In this document: one piece after another, positions 6,649-10,409 of the stretch
Numbering within the stretch: position 1 is the stretch's first letter
Layout of the letters: the number at the start of each line of letters is the position of its first letter
Source: Bacteroidales bacterium
GTDB taxonomy: Bacteria > Bacteroidota > Bacteroidia > Bacteroidales > UBA932
Assembly: GCA_013335275.1 (NCBI GenBank)
Contig: JAAXVX010000029.1
Span: 1 to 10,409, forward strand
DNA: 10,409 nt
Direction: 5' to 3'
Notes under the pieces: model-generated
What the model was told of the DNA's origin: nothing
Seen by the model: the letters and a program-made list of their open reading frames with translations, nothing else
Database searches by the model: none
Position numbers and translations under genes: made by a program

Positions 6649-7931
6649 AGGTACTGATGTTTGGATGGGAGTTTCCGCCCCATATTTCAGGCGGCCTGGG
6701 AACAGCCTGCCATGGCCTTACAAAGGGGCTCGCAAACATGGATGTGGAGGTGCTTTTTGTTATGCCTTCGGCTTCGGGCGACGAGGATGAATCTTCTGTG
6801 AAAATAATTAATGCCAGCGATGTGGCTGTAACCGAAACCAGCAAGGATGTAAAGACCTTTCTGGAAAAAGTGCAGTTCCTTAGGGTGGGTTCCAATCTTG
6901 TGCCATACCTCACCCCTGAACAGTTCACAGAAATGGTAGAGAAGAACCGGAAGGGTCAGATAAAGGACTTCAAGATATATATGGGGCAGAAATATAAGTT
7001 TTCCGGCAAATACGGATCCAACCTCATGGAGGAAGTATCGCGATATGCCATGGTTGCCGCAGAGATTGCCCTCAGAAACGATTTTGATGTTATTCATGCC
7101 CACGACTGGCTTACATACCTTGCCGGAATTGCTGCAAAAAGGATTTCGGGGAAACCATTGGTTATACATGTTCATGCTACTGAATTCGACAGAAGCGGTA
7201 CAAATGTCAACTCTTTGGTGTTTGATCTTGAGAAGCTGGGGATGAAGGAGGCAGACAAAATTATTGCCGTTAGCAATCTTACGCGCAATATAATTATCAA
7301 TAAATACGGAATAAGTCCTGAAAAAGTTGTTACAGTTCACAATGCTGTAGATTTTCAGGGATTTGAACAGATGGATATTGAAAGGGGAGTAGATGAAAAG
7401 ATTGTGACTTTTCTTGGCAGAATCACATTTCAGAAGGGGCCGGAATACTTCATTGAGGCAGCGGCAAAAGTTCTTAAAAGATATCCTAATGTCCGTTTTG
7501 TTATGGCAGGGTCGGGCGATCTTCTCAACCGCTCTATAAGGCGGGTTGCCAAGCTGGGAATAGCAACAAGATTCCATTTTACCGGCTTTCTTAAAGGGGA
7601 AGATGTAAAGAGAATGTTTTCATATTCCGATGTCTATGTTATGCCATCTGTTTCTGAACCATTCGGAATCTCTCCGCTGGAAGCGATGAGATCCAATGTT
7701 CCCACAATTATTTCAAAACAATCGGGTGTTGCAGAGGTACTGCACCATGCCATAAAAGTAGATTTCTGGGATATTGATGCCCTTGCAGATGCAATTTACG
7801 GGCTGCTAAAATATCCGGCACTTTCCCAAATGGCCGTAAAAAACGGACTTGAAGAGGTTAATGAGCTACGCTGGGACAATGCTGCATACTATGTTAAAGA
7901 GATCTATTCAGAAGTTTTAAAAGGAAAATAA
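6645..7931 (+). CDS. GT4/GT5-like glycosyltransferase, probable alpha-glucan synthase
   Basis: This 428-residue GT-B fold enzyme resembles both GT4 transferases and the archaeal-type glycogen synthases. The N-terminal domain opens with MKVLMFGWEFPPHISGGLG, the glycine-rich loop at the acceptor side, and contains HAHDW at 151-155 followed by HVHATEFDR. The C-terminal nucleotide-sugar domain has GRITFQKG at 258-265 and the E-x7-E motif EPFGISPLE with E338 and E346. The segment at about 50-130, between the two N-terminal motifs, is rich in charged residues. Its start overlaps the debranching-enzyme stop (ATGA), and the GH57 gene follows after 12 bases. This context points to glycogen or malto-oligosaccharide metabolism. 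Sequence alone does not tell the donor (UDP-, ADP-glucose or another) or the acceptor. A GT4 maltosyl-phosphate synthase role is possible, but no glgE partner is visible. No signal peptide or membrane segment is seen, so it is cytoplasmic. Confidence 0.88.
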   Translation: MKVLMFGWEFPPHISGGLGTACHGLTKGLANMDVEVLFVMPSASGDEDESSVKIINASDVAVTETSKDVKTFLEKVQFLRVGSNLVPYLTPEQFTEMVEKNRKGQIKDFKIYMGQKYKFSGKYGSNLMEEVSRYAMVAAEIALRNDFDVIHAHDWLTYLAGIAAKRISGKPLVIHVHATEFDRSGTNVNSLVFDLEKLGMKEADKIIAVSNLTRNIIINKYGISPEKVVTVHNAVDFQGFEQMDIERGVDEKIVTFLGRITFQKGPEYFIEAAAKVLKRYPNVRFVMAGSGDLLNRSIRRVAKLGIATRFHFTGFLKGEDVKRMFSYSDVYVMPSVSEPFGISPLEAMRSNVPTIISKQSGVAEVLHHAIKVDFWDIDALADAIYGLLKYPALSQMAVKNGLEEVNELRWDNAAYYVKEIYSEVLKGK

Positions 7932-7943
7932 AGAGTTCTTTAT

Positions 7944-9194
7944 ATGAAAAAGACAATTTGCTTCTACTTTCAGGTACATCAGCCGGACAGGCTGCGACTA
8001 TACAGATTCTTTGACATTGGAAAGGATTCATGGTATTATGACGAGTTTGCAAACAAGACGATATTAAGGAGAGTGGCAGAGAGATGTTACCTTCCTGCAA
8101 ACGAACTGATGCTGGAACTTATCCGCCTGCACAAGGGGGCGTTTAAAATTTCGTATTCCATTTCGGGAGTCGTGCTTGACCAGTTTGAAAAATATGCTCC
8201 GGAAGTAATTGAGAGTTTTAAAGAACTTGCAAAAACCGGGTGTGTTGAGTTTCTCGCGGAAACTTACGCACACTCGCTTGCGTCAATAGGGTCTCAGGAA
8301 GAGTTTATTGCTCAGGTAAAGAAACACTCTCTGAGAATCGAGGCACTCTTTGGTCAGAAACCAAAAGTTTTCAGAAATACAGAACTAATTTATTCCGACG
8401 AAATAGGGGCAACTGTTGCACAAATGGGATTCAGCGGGATGCTCACGGAAGGTGCCAAGCATGTTCTGGGGTGGAAAAGCCCAAACTACATATATACAAA
8501 CGCAATAAATCCAAGACTAAAACTTCTGCTTAAGAATTTCCAGCTCAGCGACGATATTGCATTCCGGTTCTCAGACAGATCCTGGGCCAACTGGCCCCTC
8601 ACATCGGACAAATATGTAACATGGCTGTCAAAATCGCTTGAAAAAGACGATATCGTAAACTTATTCATGGATTATGAAACTTTTGGAGAGCACCAGCAAT
8701 CTTCTACAGGCATATTCCAGTTTTTGAAACATCTTCCCGCAGCAGTACTTTCGCAGACGGATTTTGAATTCTGTACCCCTTCCGAGGTATGCAAAAAGCA
8801 TCAGCCCGTTGCGCCGCTTCATGTCCCGTATGCGATATCATGGGCCGACGAAGAGAGAGACGTATCTGCATGGATAGGCAATGAACTGCAAAATGAAGCA
8901 TTTGGAAAGCTTTATGATGCACGTGAAAAGGTTCTTAAAACCGGAGATGCATCACTCTTGTCCGATTTTTATAAACTTCAGGAGAGCGATCACTTCTATT
9001 ATATGTGCACAAAGTTTTTTTCGGACGGTGCGGTACATAAATATTTTAATCCCTACGACACTCCATACGAAGCATTCATTAACTATATGAATGTTCTCAG
9101 CGACTTTTTGGCAAGAGTTGATAAATACCCCACAGCAGAGAAAATCAAAAGTGGAACAAAAATTGCAGCAAATAAGGGCTCGAAAAAAGCTTAA
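7944..9194 (+). CDS. GH57 family alpha-amylase-like enzyme
   Basis: This 416-residue protein has the GH57 conserved regions in order: FYFQVHQP near the N-terminus (residues 8-15), SISGVVLDQ, RNTELIYSDEI with the presumed nucleophile E147, MDYETFGEHQ with the presumed acid/base D243, and ISWADEERDVSAWIGNELQ. Both catalytic residues are present, unlike some GH57 homologues that have lost them. The size and motif set fit the short, intracellular alpha-amylase group rather than the longer branching enzymes or amylopullulanases. It has no signal peptide, so it should act on internal glycogen or malto-oligosaccharides, either by hydrolysis or by glucan transfer. The last 17 or so residues are basic and low in complexity (KIKSGTKIAANKGSKKA). 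It sits 12 bases after the GT4 gene and 14 before the GT3 gene, so it is part of the same operon. Confidence 0.93.
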   Translation: MKKTICFYFQVHQPDRLRLYRFFDIGKDSWYYDEFANKTILRRVAERCYLPANELMLELIRLHKGAFKISYSISGVVLDQFEKYAPEVIESFKELAKTGCVEFLAETYAHSLASIGSQEEFIAQVKKHSLRIEALFGQKPKVFRNTELIYSDEIGATVAQMGFSGMLTEGAKHVLGWKSPNYIYTNAINPRLKLLLKNFQLSDDIAFRFSDRSWANWPLTSDKYVTWLSKSLEKDDIVNLFMDYETFGEHQQSSTGIFQFLKHLPAAVLSQTDFEFCTPSEVCKKHQPVAPLHVPYAISWADEERDVSAWIGNELQNEAFGKLYDAREKVLKTGDASLLSDFYKLQESDHFYYMCTKFFSDGAVHKYFNPYDTPYEAFINYMNVLSDFLARVDKYPTAEKIKSGTKIAANKGSKKA

Positions 9195-9208
9195 ACGCAG
9201 ATAAATAT

Positions 9209-10409
9209 ATGTCAGAGAAAAAGATAACCCTCCCCGACTATTTGTTCGAAGTGAGTTGGGAGGTGTGTAACAAGGTGGGCGGAATACATACCGTAATAGC
9301 TACAAAAGCACTCAATTTATCCAAGGAACTTAAGAATAACCATATACTCATAGGACCCGACGTCTGGAGAGAAACCGACAAAAATCCCGAATTCACAGAA
9401 GAGACAAATCTTTTTCGTGCATGGCGACTTAAGGCGGCTGAAGAAGGGTTAAGAATAAGGGTGGGGAGATGGAATGTCTCCGGAAACCCTATTGCAATCC
9501 TGGTAGATTTTAGCCAGTACATCACAAAAAAAGACGAAATACTTACCGATTTCTGGAAGAAATTTAAGCTCGATTCGCTAAGCGGTCAGTGGGACTATAT
9601 TGAGAGTGCGCTTTTCGGATATGCAACAGGTCTTGTAATCGAGAGTTTTGTTAAATTTAATCTTCTTCCATATCATAAAGTAGTTGCTCAGTTTCACGAG
9701 TGGATGACAGGAGCCGGACTTCTGTATCTCAAAAAAACTGCTTTGCCTGTCGCAACTGTGTTCACCACGCATGCAACAGTAACCGGCCGTTCAATTGCAG
9801 GAAACGGTCTCCCTCTATACGATAAGATGGACAGTTACAACGCGGAGGAAAAAGCCAGAGAGTTTAACATAACCGCCAAACATTCCATTGAGAAGGTATC
9901 AGCCACCGAAGCAGACATATTTACAACTGTAAGCGATATTACTGCAAAAGAGTGTTTAAAGTTTCTGGGCAGAAAAGTGGACATTGTAACTCCAAACGGA
10001 TTTGAAAACACCTTTACACCCACATCCGACGAGTATGAAAGCGTGCACTCATCTTCACGAAAAATACTGCTGGACATGGCATCTGTTATGTCCGGATATC
10101 CTGTTGCGGCGGACGCTATGCTTGTTGCTATAAGCGGCAGGTATGAGTACAAAAACAAGGGAATAGATATTTATCTTGATGCCCTGGGGCGTCTAAACAG
10201 CAATAAAGATCTTAAAAAAGAGGTTGTTGCATATATTTTTGTTCCGGCTGCGACACACGGGCCAAATAAAGATTTGTTAAGTAAGATCCAAAATGGCGGA
10301 GACTACAGAACAAATTGCACACACTACCTTAGCGAACCGGACTGGGATCCGGTTGTGAAAAAAGTGAGAGAACTCAATTTGCTTAACAGAGAAAACGACA
10401 AAGTCAGAG
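9209..10409 (+). CDS. Glycogen synthase, eukaryote-type GT3, 3' end cut off
   Basis: About 400 residues are visible of a GT3 glycogen synthase, the family of yeast and animal enzymes that extend alpha-1,4 chains from UDP-glucose. The start MSEKKITLPDYLFEVSWEV leads into CNKVGGIHTV (20-29), where K22 matches the conserved nucleotide-sugar contact. Further family segments are QFHEWMTGAG with H163, FTTHATVTGR at 185-194, TVSDIT at 240-245, TPNGF at 261-265 and SGRYEYKNKG at 309-318. The catalytic E-x7-E and the arginine cluster that senses glucose 6-phosphate in eukaryotes lie beyond the right edge. The regulatory N-terminal phosphorylation extension of animal enzymes is absent. The ATG at 9209, 14 bases after the GH57 stop, is the first sensible start. 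This is not the bacterial GlgA (GT5) type. It appears last among the visible genes of the glycogen cassette. Confidence 0.94.
   Translation, partial: MSEKKITLPDYLFEVSWEVCNKVGGIHTVIATKALNLSKELKNNHILIGPDVWRETDKNPEFTEETNLFRAWRLKAAEEGLRIRVGRWNVSGNPIAILVDFSQYITKKDEILTDFWKKFKLDSLSGQWDYIESALFGYATGLVIESFVKFNLLPYHKVVAQFHEWMTGAGLLYLKKTALPVATVFTTHATVTGRSIAGNGLPLYDKMDSYNAEEKAREFNITAKHSIEKVSATEADIFTTVSDITAKECLKFLGRKVDIVTPNGFENTFTPTSDEYESVHSSSRKILLDMASVMSGYPVAADAMLVAISGRYEYKNKGIDIYLDALGRLNSNKDLKKEVVAYIFVPAATHGPNKDLLSKIQNGGDYRTNCTHYLSEPDWDPVVKKVRELNLLNRENDKVR

Noticed and set aside
6687..7577. Long minus-strand open frame of 296 codons
   Set aside because: It lies wholly antisense to the GT4 gene, its protein shows no recognisable family and is rich in Cys, His and Asn as expected of a reversed coding frame. 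The plus-strand gene has clear motifs.
9180..9208. Possible terminator or regulatory hairpin between the GH57 and GT3 genes
   Set aside because: The A-rich stretch near the GH57 stop does not form a convincing stem, and the 14-base gap fits continued operon transcription.

Overview
The window looks like a chromosomal core region of a member of the Bacteroidota, probably the order Bacteroidales. Three things suggest this: protein family types (a PRPP synthetase of the 'DMGG(A/S)KRAN' kind, a eukaryote-like GH13_8 branching enzyme, and a GT3 glycogen synthase), the general lack of clear Shine-Dalgarno sites, and TAnnTTTG-type -7 promoter boxes. The assignment is by recognition only; no database search was possible. 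Nearly every base is coding. There are no RNA genes, mobile elements, CRISPR arrays or strong terminators that I can see.

Left part (1-1218, minus strand): an engB (ysxC/yihA) GTPase gene is followed 2 bases later by prs, which runs off the left edge. A 74-base divergent intergenic region (1219-1292) carries one perfect TAnnTTTG box in each direction.

Middle (1293-4663, plus strand): xseA, xseB and glgB form a tightly packed operon with 14-base and 8-base overlaps. The two subunits of exonuclease VII are therefore translationally linked to a glycogen branching enzyme.

Right part (4717-10409, plus strand): after a 53-base AT-rich gap comes a glycogen cassette. It holds a glycogen debranching enzyme (amylo-alpha-1,6-glucosidase, GH133-like), a GT4/GT5-like glycosyltransferase (overlapping by ATGA), a GH57 alpha-amylase-like enzyme, and a GT3 eukaryote-type glycogen synthase cut by the right edge. 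With glgB this gives chain elongation (GT3, perhaps also the GT4 enzyme), branching (GlgB), debranching (GDE) and alpha-1,4 cleavage or transfer (GH57), which is almost a full glycogen storage and turnover set. No glgC, glgP or glgE is visible. The GT3 synthase family uses UDP-glucose, so the pathway probably does not depend on ADP-glucose.

I do not see evidence for a wholly new system. The most interesting points are unusual residues in conserved motifs of the debranching enzyme, the presence of two different synthase-like glycosyltransferases, and the linkage of xseAB to glgB.
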